Both the position numbers and the translations under genes were made by a program. Shown here one piece after another: positions 46,831 to 57,536 of a stretch of 64,000 nucleotides of DNA. The notes beneath the pieces were generated by a model. That model had not been told where the DNA came from, made no database searches, and saw only the letters and a list, made by a program, of their open reading frames with translations. Origin of the DNA: Dendrocalamus latiflorus (taxonomy: Eukaryota > Streptophyta > Magnoliopsida > Poales > Poaceae). Numbering within the stretch: position 1 is the first letter of the stretch; each line of letters opens with the position of its first letter. The stretch is taken from contig CM029617.1 in the NCBI GenBank assembly GCA_017311315.1, positions 12,427,075-12,491,074 on the forward strand, given 5' to 3'.

Positions 46831-47917
46831 TTTCATTTATGTCTTCATTCACTACATACGGACAAAGAAAAGATGGTAGTCCAGTGCCATGGACTCATCG
46901 ACATGGGGTAGATGAATATGTGTACTTCTGGTAAACAACTTTAGGGAGAGAGCTAGTTAGAGTTATGCAGTGGCTACACACAATGGCGAAGCTAGGATTT
47001 GGTTATGTCCTAGACTCAGTGGTGAAATGATCTAGTCTATCTAAGCTAGACAATAAAAATATTACTCAGACTGGACTGAATTACCCGGGCTGTACACTAG
47101 ATATTTTTCTATACCTCGGACTAAAGTCTACTCTGTCTAAGGTGTAACTCCCGCCCTGGCTACACAGACTAATAATAAACAAAGCGTAGGAGTTTTGGGG
47201 TGTGATTCCCTTGCTCCTCCTTGGTCTTTTGTGTTTACCCGGTGCTGCAAGCTGGGTCCAATAGAAATCTGATCCCACATATCGTGTGGATTCCCCTTAT
47301 CTTAATCAGTGTCGAAATTTTTCTCGATCCACTGACACCTGAAGCGCTTGTGTTTTCTTGATCACATGCTCATTGCTCCATGTGAAAAACATCGGACAAT
47401 TGTAAATCTATGTGTTGTAAGATTATAGCGCGTCTAGGCACACGATAGATCCTCCATATGGCTTATAGCCCCTCGGAATAAATAAATGGGATGGTATCTG
47501 AATCGTCTTTTTAAAGCAGTTTATCAAGACATTCTTTTTAAAATGACTTATCGACATTCGGTTCGTTTGCACCAGCGCTCGCACTAGAGGTAAAAACCAG
47601 CAGCCGTAGCCAAAAAGACATATCTAGGAATAATATGAGTATTTTTCCATTTTTGAAGGATAATGCTACGAATTACAAGTGACGGATGTGTACGAAAACT
47701 AGTATTTATGAAGGATCGAAAAGGGTTGCAGAATTTATTAATTAGTAGTACTCCATTTTGTTCTGCATCAAGCTCCAAATTGCTTGTATTGTTGTCGGCC
47801 ATGATAAGTGTTGAATGAGACCCGTGTGACGATTGGGGACGCCCCTGAAAGCAACGGCCACGATGGCAGATTGGCATGGCTTTGCCGCCCGCCTGTTGCA
47901 ATGGATAGGAAGGTCTT
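46831..47917. other. Spacer, nothing recognised
   Basis: Two minus-strand open frames (47081-47278, 47584-47901) show no family pattern and are not annotated as genes. Confidence 0.5.
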
Positions 47918-48136
47918 TAGGCTGGGTTCTTTCTTACGCCTGTCAGCTCTACAGTAACTAGTTGTTAAATAATTTATCTTTTTAAAAAAAGATTTATAAA
48001 TTGATTGTAATAGATATTACACCAACTTCATCTATATTGTCTAAACTTGTACGTAAGTATCTATCTTTGTAATCTCTCTTACTAAAAACTAAAATTCAAA
48101 AATTTAAACCAAAAATCAAACCGTCCAAAGAACCCA
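47918..48136. mobile_element. MITE-like element with TGGGTTCTTT ends
   Basis: TGGGTTCTTT near 47922 pairs with AAAGAACCCA near 48127 as a terminal inverted repeat, enclosing about 200 bp of AT-rich non-coding sequence. The target duplication is unclear (TTA on the left, TAA on the right). Confidence 0.65.
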
Positions 48137-48905
48137 CTTCTAACAGCCATGATTCCAAAGAAGCCATAATGTGAGGAGAAAAAAATAAAAGAATAATTAA
48201 AATGGAAGAACATCATCATGTTGCACAAAAGTTATTTCTGACGCGTGTACTTTTGACAGCATTCCTGTAGATGAAGACATGCTGCCAAGAGAGGTCACTG
48301 CGTTTGACTGGATTATCTTATCAGTATTAGGCAATTTTTTCTATGCATGTACTTTGATTGTTTCTTTCATAAAGCTTCTTGTTCTTTCCTTGAGATAGAC
48401 ATATAAGGATTTTTATTGTTGTTGTTCATTGTTCATGTACTCTGCTGTTTATTGACTACCTACGTTAATTTACTCGCAGGTAAGAAAAATTAAATTACAA
48501 TACAATGGTCTACGACTTGACAGTCCCTAGCGCTACGAGACACTTATTTCCTTCAAACGAAGTTTTTTTCTTGAAAAAGAACAGGGGAGGGTTGCAAATG
48601 TATTTCAGATATGGTATAAACTATTTTGCGATTCTTACGCAAACATGTAGAAGATGTGTTTATAACCTCCGATCCGTCGCTAGCCCATCAAATTGGCAAC
48701 ACTTACCGCATGATTTCACTACTACATGAGCCTATCGTCCATTTCTTTTATCTTGCAAGTGATTTTCTTGTTAAATTGTTCGTACGATCGTCTTCTTTCT
48801 TCTTTTTTTTTTGTGCTAGCTGTGGATAAAGAAGAAGAGTACTCTACTTTGGTGGCTTTCGATCTGTCCTATTCGCTCGCTTTTCCCGTTTTCTATGATA
48901 ATCAC

Positions 48906-48909
<4 letters not shown>

Positions 48910-48964
<55 letters not shown>
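48910..48964. repeat. (AG)n microsatellite, about 27 units
   Basis: Uninterrupted AG dinucleotides. Confidence 0.99.
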
Positions 48965-48967
<3 letters not shown>

Positions 48968-49419
48968 AAACGAATGAGACGAAAACGATGGGCTTTGCAT
49001 CCTCTTCTCTGTGGACGGAGAGTTTGGTTTCTCCAAGGCACCGGTGGCTTGGCAATGGCGCGGCCGCTGACTTGTGAGGCGTGAACCTATGCACCTCTTC
49101 CTACATGGTATAGAAGGAGTTTTTTTCGAGTATAGAAGGTCAATCTTGTAATGTATGGTGACTCTATACTAAATAGTAATTTATTAGATAATTTTTAGCA
49201 TTAATATTTTAATGTAATATGATGATAAGGAAGAACTGATCGAAATACTTACCAAAATAAAAAAATCTAATAATCATATTGATTAGTTGCAGCAAACTAA
49301 AGAAACTAAGGGCGAAACTACAGACAAAAGTTGGTCTGTATTGGTAAAATACATCATTCGACCTCAATAGCCTGTTAAAAAGAACAAAATTATTTAGAAT
49401 TTTCAAGTAAAAAAGTACA

Positions 49420-49495
49420 ATGATTAAATGTACATTAATGCATTATCTTTTAGTATTATGATTAAATGTATATTAATGCATTATCTTTTAGTATT
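49420..49495. repeat. Tandem duplication of a 38-bp unit
   Basis: ATGATTAAATGTACATTAAT at 49420 and ATGATTAAATGTATATTAAT at 49458 begin two adjacent copies that differ at one base. Confidence 0.95.
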
Positions 49496-50694
49496 TACAT
49501 TATTTTAAGTTCAAAAATGATGAACCATTTGTAATTTTCACCAATTCTCATTGCTACATATAGCAAAAAAATTCATCACCAATTAATTGAAAAGCCAGTT
49601 AGATATTTGTATATTCAATAGTTCAAAAATAATATAATAGAAAAATACGTCCAGTGGTTTACTTACTTGACATTGCGGTCACATACTACAATTTTGCCTC
49701 TGATTTGCAATGAGCTAGGGTGGTATTCTAAATATCAAAATTGAAACCCTAAGTCTTAACCCTACAATTTGATAAAAAAATCAATCAACAATCATCATAT
49801 TGAAATCCTAATTCACAAATTAGAATAATTGAGAGAAACTTAAAGCAAAGTACATACTGATCAGATGTACCTAAGCTTCTTTCGACCAGTGAGGGCATGA
49901 GGCAATAGGGACCAGGCGATGCCACGGCGAGATGGTAGGTGAGGGCGGCCGATGGCGTCGATTTCTCCTATTCTCCAGCGACCGGTCGCTGCCTAACTAG
50001 GTGCAGTTGTGCGGCGGGTGTGGTGCACATCTCGTGGCCAACAATGCGAGACAAACAAGCGTCGAGGGCTGCTATGAGGTGATATGCTTGGAAGCATCAA
50101 ATGGACGCCATGGTCTGTTGTGGTCCTCCCTCTTACGCTGGCTTAAGGGTTGGCTTGGCCTGCTGTAGTTGGCTCATGGACTGAGGGAAGCAGAGGCTTC
50201 TTGTGGACTGATGCTAGATACTGATAATTTGGGTTGCTAGTGCTCCCTTCATTGGGTTTCAAGAAAAGAACCGGTTGCACTGAGTTTAACCTAGGGTTCA
50301 CACATGGGCTAAAGGTGCTAATCCCTGCTATTTTATTTTGGACCCGATGTCCTGTGCCACCAGGACCCACTACTTGGTTCCGCCCCCTAAATACATGTAC
50401 ACAGATGAAAAGAGAGAGAGAAACTAACAAAATAGTGATGGCTTCTAATTTTCAGATGCCAAAATCCGTTTGGAGCGCATTGGTCTCCTAATGTTGTTTT
50501 TCTTTTTTTTCTTTTCTCTTTGCATTATCTGTAGAGATGTAACAGTGTTTTTCATCATTTCTATTTTTTCTTTATTTTCCTTTAACTGAATACCTCAGAA
50601 AAAGCTAACAGCCACTACAATGTTATTTCAACCAAAAGCAAAAAGCCACAACACTTTAGAACATGACCTCTTGTTTTGACGGATGTTGGCTCAT

Positions 50695-51139
50695 GTAACA
50701 TCCAAACTTTTGGATGTCTGAAAATATAATATTTAAAAACTTTTTAATTCAAATTCAAAACTCAAATCTATTTGGGCTTTTCTAAAATTTGTGTTATGCA
50801 AAATAATAAAAGGAATAATACACAACAACAATAATAATAAAGGGATGAAAAATTGGAAGTATTGAATTCAAATTAAAAACTCAAATTCAATTCAAAACCA
50901 AAACTAAAACTCAAACTCAAATAAAAAAGAAAATGCAAATAAAAAATTAGAAATTCGATTGGGCTCAGCCCATTTCTTCTTTTCTTTCCTCGGCCCAACT
51001 CCCCGACACATTTCTCCTTCTTTGTACGGCTCAGCCACAGCAGACCCACTCTCTTTTCCCTCCCTCTCCCGGCCCAGTGCCGTTCGTCCCGTGGACCAGC
51101 TCTAGGATAGAAGAACACTTCATTGAATACCTTTGGGTT
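50695..51139 (+). mobile_element. 5' fragment of a TGTAACATCC-type LTR
   Basis: Starts TGTAACATCCAAACTTTTGG, with the same opening style as 54310 and 61066, then AT-rich sequence and a pyrimidine-rich GCCCA-containing part. It breaks off near 51110-51139 where Copia D begins. Confidence 0.5.
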
Positions 51140-53450
51140 TGTAGCACCCTGTCCACTCCTCATATACATCAATTGCATTGATTTGAGGTAGTTAAGCCCA
51201 ATTCAGGTGCATTCATTCTTTAGATTGATTCTTGGCACTTGATTGCCTTCAAGAGAAGCCCGTAGTTTATTACTCTTGGTATTTGCTGGCACCTAGACGG
51301 CTTGGATGTGGTTCATGCAGTGATCTTTTCAAGAAGATTGTGAAGAGGCCCAGTGCCAATTGTGAGTGGCTCAGTTTCACCATCTCTGGAGTGGAGGAAG
51401 AACAAACACTACTGGATTTGAGGAGTGAGGCTTAATTCATAGAGCCAGTCTAATTCATGGGCTTTCCTCAACGTGGATTAGTGAAGACCGGTAATTCTTC
51501 AATACCACATCAAAAACATCGCGTGTCTCCATTTTGGTTATTTCTTTGTATCTACCATTCCGCATTTATACTTCTAGCAATTGAGTTTGTGACATCTTAT
51601 TGAGATAGAAATATAGTTGTAGAGACTTAGAATTGTGGTGCCCTAGTATTACTAGAATTGTGTAGGTCTTGATTTGTGGTAGAAATCTTGGTTAGTTCAT
51701 AAATATAGAAATTAGCTTTTAGAAAACAAGAAATTTTAGAACCTCCTCTTCACACCCCTCTAGTCGATTATCCTTGATCCTACAAGTAGTATCAGAGCTT
51801 GATTTCTCATTGATTTAGACTTAACCATCTAAGAGAGAAAATGATGGTTAGTGAGGGTATTGCTATAAGAAAGGAACCACGATTTGATGGCTCTAATTAT
51901 GCATATTGACAAATTAGAATGTCTATTTATTTAAAGGCCATGAGTCAAAGTATATGGAAAATTGTAAATGAGGGTTGTGTTATGCCTCTTGATCTACTAC
52001 ACCCCACGGAACTTGAGGTGCACAATGCTCATTTAGATGCTTAAGCGATAAATACTCTTTTTGGAGCTTTGAACGCGAATGAGTCCAATGAGTGAGTAAT
52101 TTAGAAACCACTCACGAGATATAGATCACCCTCTCGAAAATCCATGAGGGAACATCCACAGTCAAAGAGACCAAATTGCATAGATTCTAGATCGAATATG
52201 AAATATTACAATGTTGCCACATGAGGATATTAATGAAATGTATTCTTGCCTCAACAATATTGTAAATGAGCTCAAAGGCCTAGGCATGTCACTAACTGAT
52301 GTTGATATTATGAGAAAATACTTAGGGCCTTACCGGAGAGGTATGAGGCCTTGATGACACTCTTTCTCAACTCTCCCAAGTTGACAAAGATGACACCGAC
52401 ATAACTTTTGGGTAACCTCATAACCAATGAGTTGTACAAGAAGGACAAGGAGGAGCTTGTAGAGCAATCCTCCTCCAAAAGCAACTTTTAAAACCAAAGT
52501 GGTGTCTAGCGATGAGTCTGAAGATGATGAGGATGATTCTGAGAAGGAAATGGCTCTCCTTGTGAGAAGAATGAAGAAGTTCATGAGAAGGCCCTCAAAA
52601 CAAAGAGCTAGTCATGAAAAGAACAAGAAAGGATGCTCGTACAATGACAGCAAGCGCTATAGCAACATTCGTTGCTTGAGTGCGATGAGAAGGGCTACAT
52701 TATCTCTTATTGCCCTACAAAGAAGGATGACAAGGGCAGGTCATCTAAGAATAAGGACATCAACTATAAGAAGAACTTTTTTCAAGAATCTTCAAAAGGA
52801 TAGAAAAAATGAAGCCCAAATTGGAGAGTAAAACTCTGATAAGGAAGAGTCCCCTAAGAAGAAGGAACTTGTTAGTATCGCCATCAAGGAGGCTTTGTTG
52901 CTCTTCTCATCTCCCACATGCTTTATGGCAAAAGGAGATAAGGTAAAATATCTTAATGATAATGAACCCTTATATGATGAGTTTATGGACATGTTGAAAG
53001 ACTTGAATGAATATCTTGAAAAAGGGCAAAATTCAAGGTTTTAAAGAGAGAATATCTCTCTCTTAAAGATTCTATAAGGAGCTAAGAAAAGCTCATGACT
53101 TGCTTATCCAAGAAATTCAAATAAGCCTCACACTAGCATTGGTATTACTTATGATATTATGGATGAAATGCATAGTATGTAAATTGCTAAAACTTGCTCA
53201 TCTACTTCATGTGATAATTTACTTGTTATGCCATATTGTTCTAAATTAGATTCTAATCATGGTAGTGATAAGTCTTGTGATGCAAAGATTGTTGTTGATA
53301 GAAATGAGTTAAATGAGAAAGTAACTAAGCTAAGCAAAAGCTTAGAATGGTGTTTCAAGGGTAAAGCCACCTGTGACAAACTATTGAGTGAGCAAAGGTG
53401 CCCATTCAACAAATAAGAACATAGGTATGTACCTAAAAAAGTTAAGAAAC
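51140..53450 (+). mobile_element. Copia D (SIRE/Maximus-like), 5' LTR part and gag only
   Basis: An LTR ending CTTGATCCTACA at 51784, a primer site TAGTATCAGAGC at 51787-51798 (one base off the initiator-Met form), and a decayed gag. The start of the LTR is uncertain; TGTAGCACCC at 51140 is a candidate. Protease onwards is absent: the LTR at 53451 cuts it off. Confidence 0.75.
51841..53416 (+). pseudogene. Copia D gag, many stops and frameshifts
   Basis: Starts MMVSEGIAIRKEPRFDGSNY with stops soon after. Recognisable blocks: YLKAMSQSIWKIVNEGCVMP, HEIWITLSKIHEGTSTVKE-like sequence in another frame, a zinc-knuckle remnant ECDEKGYIISYCPTKKDD near 52690-52735, then FMAKGDKVKYLNDNEPLYDE and MDMLKDLNEYLEKG (52920-53030), and KVTKLSKSLEWCFKGKATCD (53320-53390). 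The long coiled-coil-like tail after the zinc knuckle is typical of large-gag SIRE-type elements. Not functional. Confidence 0.8.
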
Positions 53451-54309
53451 TATAATATCCTATTTTTTAGAGTCTTCTTGAAGCTTTTAAAATAAAATTC
53501 ACCACTTGGATTTTTCTAGAATTATTTAAAGTTTAAATTAATTTTTAGCAAATTCAAATATTTAATGTGACCAATTAAACTTCAATTATACTTGGAAGTA
53601 TTTTATTTAGATTCCTTGTATTTGAAGGTTTTTTATGAATTTTCTGAGATTTTTTTATTTTTTGCTATTTTTTTAGAGCTCAAATGAATTAAATCATAAA
53701 TCTGAAATTAAGAAATTCCTAAAAAACCCTTGAAGCTAAATGGGCCGAAGCCCATTTCCTCTAGCCTGACCTCAGCTCGGCATGGCCCAGCTCACGCCCC
53801 ACCACGAGTCACCCATCGGGTGCCCACCCACGTGCATCCACTCTGCCGTGTGTCAACCATCGGCTAGTTCGTCCACTACGGGTCGCATCTAGGCCGTCAG
53901 TGTTCTCTCTTCTGCCAATAGGTGGGGCAACCTATCAGGCGCTTTGTCTATGCTTCAGACTCTCGCCGTCATGCTTGTTTCGACGTCTGCGCCATCCTCA
54001 CCGTGTTTGCCGCAGACTCCCGCGCCGTATCCATTCCAGTCTTCTCTTGGTGTTCATGTATAAAGCTCGACCGTCCTCTCCTCATTTTCCCATCCCGAAT
54101 TGCCGTCATCATTGCCTGACCTGCAGTCATCATGTGCTATCGACATCGTCTTCATCTTTGTCTCTGTCCCCGTTCGCCATCGAATCGTCTCGCTTCGCCG
54201 TTCGTCTTCGCTTCTCCGCCTTCGCCCGCCACCGTCGGTGAGTTCTCCGCCGACTGCCTGTCTTCACCATCCATCTGCTCCACCGCTGGCAGCCTTGCTT
54301 GTCATGTTG
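53451..54309 (+). mobile_element. Old long LTR, first part
   Basis: Opens TATAATATCCTATTTTTTAG, a decayed version of the TGTAACATCCTGATTTTT start, then matches the opening of 27262 (GAAGCTTTTAAAATAAAA and CACTTGGATTTTTCT). Followed by a GC-rich pyrimidine-biased part. Interrupted at 54309 by a younger solo LTR and resumes at 57537. Confidence 0.65.
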
Positions 54310-56634
54310 TGTAACATCCCGAAAAATTAGGAATTGTAAATTATGGAGCCCTTGAAATACTTTGCAATATATTTCATTTTTGGATTTGGATTTCATGGTG
54401 GTTCTTCAAGAATTTCTGGTTAAGGTTCGCAAAATTTGAAATAAAAAGAAAATATACAATTAAGGAAGCAATTTTAAATTGTAATTAGGAATCTGAAAAG
54501 ATGATCCAAAAATTAGGAGGGAGGTACTTAAAATAAATCTAAATTTTATACCAAAATTTGTACAAAAGTCAAACCAAAATATAGCAAGAAATATAGAGCA
54601 ACAAAAATAAAAGAAAAGGAAAAAATAGATTTTTGCAAGGAGCCGGGCCGGCCATCACCCCGGCCCAACCAATCCACGTGCGCGCACGACCTAGCCCCAC
54701 GCGCAGCGTGCAGAGCGCGCGCCCTGGCAAGCGGGTCCCGCCCTGCGCCCGTTCTATCTCCCTGGCTTGCGGGCCCGTGCCCGTTCTCTCTCTGTCGCTG
54801 GCCCCGCCTCGCGCCAGCGTCCACCTCCTCCTCTTTCTCCCTGCGCGACCGCGCGTGCGCCTCACTCAGGAGCTTCCTTCCCCGTGGCGCGCATGCCTCC
54901 GCCGAGTAGTCCCGTCACCCGGGGGAAGGCCTGCGAGGTCGCCTCCGCCCATGGTTTCACCGCCTACGCCCCTGGTACGGCGCCACCGCCCGTGGTTCTC
55001 CCTCCGCCCGGTCGCTTCGGCTCGGTCACGTGGCGATGGTCGTCTGCACTCCATCCGGGCGTGGGAGGCAGTAAGAGCTGAGGAGACCGCACGAGGGGAG
55101 CCGTTCGCAGCTTTGCCAGGCCATTACACCGCCTGCGTCACCGTCTACCACCGCCACCTGCTCCGACAGGACCGAACGGCCACCCGCCCGTTGCCAGCTT
55201 CACCCGGCCGCCTATAAAAGTGACCGAGCCCTCCGTTGGGTTCCCCCCGTCGCCCTCTCCGTTCTCCCGAAGGTAATCGAGCGCCCGTGCCCCGTAGCCA
55301 CCGGCGAGCCATTTCTCCCCCAACTCCGGCGACCTAACTCCCCACTGTTCTACTGCACCAGAGCCTAATTCCTCGCGCTAGGACCGTCTCCGGAGCGCCG
55401 CGAGGCTTTTTCGACCCTCGCCTGAGCTCCCCGTCGCCTGTGGTTCGCCGTCACCGAGGACTTTCCCGAGCCGCCGCCGCCGCTCGACGCCGACACATCT
55501 TCGGACCTCCTCGGCCCCGGGCGACTGCGTCGTCGTCTTCACCGTAGCTCGTGGAATGCATTTCACCTCTCTCTCGGACCTCCCCGACACTCCCTCGCCG
55601 CCGGCCACCGTCGTCCCCGACGCCTCCGTCCGCTGCTGCCCGTCCCCTTCCGCAGGTATCCCTCAAAAGGGTTACCTACCCTTTATGGGTAGGCAACGCC
55701 TCCCCGCTCACTTGGCTAGCGCGCTCACTCTCTCCCTCCTCCGCTCCCCGGCCACGCGCGTTCGAGCCTTCGACTCCGCAGCGCTGGGTTGAGCTTTCTC
55801 TATTTTTTCCCGTACTGACAGGTGGGCCACACCTGTCAGCCGCTGTAGCCAGAGCCGTCCACTGACCACTGGGCCCCACTGGTCAGTGGAACACTTACAC
55901 CGAACTCGTACTGACATGTGGACCCCCACTGAACAGTAGCTGGACCCACATGTCAGTAGCACAGAAAGTAAATAAAATGGAAAATCAAAATAAAACTGAG
56001 GCTGACAGTGGACCCCACATGTCAGGATTTAGTAATTTTTGGATTTGACTGAAACATAGAACTTTGACCCCTCATAACTTCTTCATGTTAGCTCCAAAAT
56101 GAATGAAACAAATTTGTAAATTCATCTAAATTTAGGATCTGTCTAATGGGACCAAAACCATAAATTTTTGAGTTCATTTGAATTTTTGATTATGGTTTGA
56201 ATGATTTGCTAATTTTTGTCCAAAAATTTCGCGCAACGTATATAGCATTCGAGGCCCAGCAAGAGGAGGCAGCAGACAACAACAATCCCAACAACCCAGA
56301 ACCGGACACTAGCGACCCAGGCGAGTCAACACTTTGATCATATTGAACCCAGCATTTCAAAGCTATTTCCTTTTAAATTATCAACTTGCATGCTATTATT
56401 TCATGAAATATGATATGTTTGATTTCAGCAAGTTAGATATACCCTGTTGTTGTTGTGTATATTATTCTCCTTGCCAAACTTGGAAATGTGAACCTTGTCG
56501 CCATAGTAAGAATTAGCATATGATTTCACAAATTAAGTCCCTAATTATATGGCACGCTTAGGAATGCTAGATACTTGGGGTGACACTAATGCCCCAAGAA
56601 ACATTCTTTGAACTATTATGAACACAATGGGTAA

Positions 56635-56870
56635 CTTATGGTGTGATACCATAAGCCACATATGGTGCGATGCCATATGTGTTGTTGGTGCGATGCCGAC
56701 AGTTAGCGTATGGTGCGATGTCATACACCGCCCTTGGTGCGATGCCAAGAGGTAACTTATGGTGCGATGCCATAAGGTTAGTTGGTGTGATGCCAACAAT
56801 AAGCGTATGGTGCGATGTCATATGCAACACTTGGTGCGATGCCAAGAATGGGATATGGTGTGATGTCATA
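56635..56870. repeat. Ten-unit hairpin array with covarying arms
   Basis: Ten inverted repeats, each two arms around a 7-nt loop TG(C/T)GAT(G/A). Arms: CTTATGG/CCATAAG (56635), CACATATGG/CCATATGTG (56657), GTTGG/CCGAC (56684), GTATGG/TCATAC (56708), CTTGG/CCAAG (56733), CTTATGG/CCATAAG (56756), GTTGG/CCAAC (56781), GCGTATGG/TCATATGC (56803), CTTGG/CCAAG (56830), TATGG/TCATA (56854). Units 3-5 and 7-9 repeat the order GTT, GTAT, CTT with a period of 95-97 bp. Confidence 0.95.
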
Positions 56871-57061
56871 AATATGGAAAACAATGATTACATGGATTAT
56901 TACAACGAATGGTTTAAAAATGTGATTTCAAACCTGCTAGGTCATAGAGAATTTTAAGTAATTGTATTCAAAAGCACTCATTGGAAAAACAAAATAGCCC
57001 TATGCCTTTCCATTGACAAGCCATGCATGTTATATATTTGCATTCTGTGTGTTGGCTTGCG

Positions 57062-57082
57062 GAGCACGGGGTTGGAGTGCTC
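57062..57082. repeat. Conserved LTR hairpin GAGCAC/GTGCTC
   Basis: GAGCAC and GTGCTC pair perfectly around 9 nt. The other LTRs have GAGTAC/GTACTC here, so the change is compensated. Confidence 0.8.
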
Positions 57083-57536
57083 ACTCTCGCAAATATCAAA
57101 CAGAGACAGGGACACATGAGCACTATGAGCATGAAGAGGCTCCTACAAATGCAGGAGGAGGCGACGACAACAACTAGGACGCTTATTACGTATTTTGAAA
57201 CATAGACAAGAGGACTAGATGGAGATTGTGTCTATATATATATATAATCCAATCTTAGGTAATATGCATGGAACACAATTACCCTCCGGTCACTTGCCTG
57301 TGGTAATGGTTTCACTTTTGCTACTATTCCGCTTCTTTAGTGTGATGTAACTGTTAGCCAATGTGGCTTCTATGTGAACTATCGCCCAATATGGGAAAAG
57401 ACCTTTATGACATGTAATATTTTGCGATGTATGTGTATGATTCAGCAATGTTACTGTGTGCATTATCTACTGATCCAGGGAATAGTGCAAATAAACATAG
57501 TGGATTTGGATTGAAAAATCCGGGTCCGACATGTTG

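Larger units (their letters stand above)
48137..50694. other. Spacer with simple repeats only
   Basis: No supported gene. Contains the (GA)n tract and a 38-bp tandem duplication listed separately. 49880-50450 is more GC-rich but has no recognisable protein. Confidence 0.5.
54310..57531 (+). mobile_element. Solo LTR, 3,222 bp, TSD TGTTG
   Basis: Starts TGTAACATCCCGAAAAATTA, ends ATCCGGGTCCGACA, flanked by perfect TGTTG duplications (54305-54309, 57532-57536). Has a GC-rich transcribed part (54640-55870) with CCTATAAAAG at about 55211 as likely TATA box, and an AT-rich end part. Belongs to the long-LTR Gypsy group, but the lineage is not certain. The hairpin array at 56635-56870 lies inside it. 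The many overlapping open frames are due to GC content. Confidence 0.93.

Noticed and set aside
47584..47901. 105-codon minus-strand frame
   Set aside because: No domain, signal or neighbouring exon; one isolated frame in spacer DNA.
48726..49094. Frames with RERERE or SLSLSL runs
   Set aside because: Translation of the (AG)n microsatellite.
54546..55962. Many overlapping open frames up to 194 codons
   Set aside because: GC-rich transcribed part of the 3.2-kb solo LTR; translations are simple-composition Pro/Arg/Ser and overlap on both strands.
56635..56870. Possible CRISPR-like array
   Set aside because: Units are 15-25 bp palindromes with variable arms and no unique spacers, in plant nuclear DNA; no cas genes. 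The same holds for 63291-63400.
56545..56957. Open frames with repeated ASHH or GAMP motifs
   Set aside because: They are translations of the hairpin array; repeats follow the DNA palindromes, not a protein.
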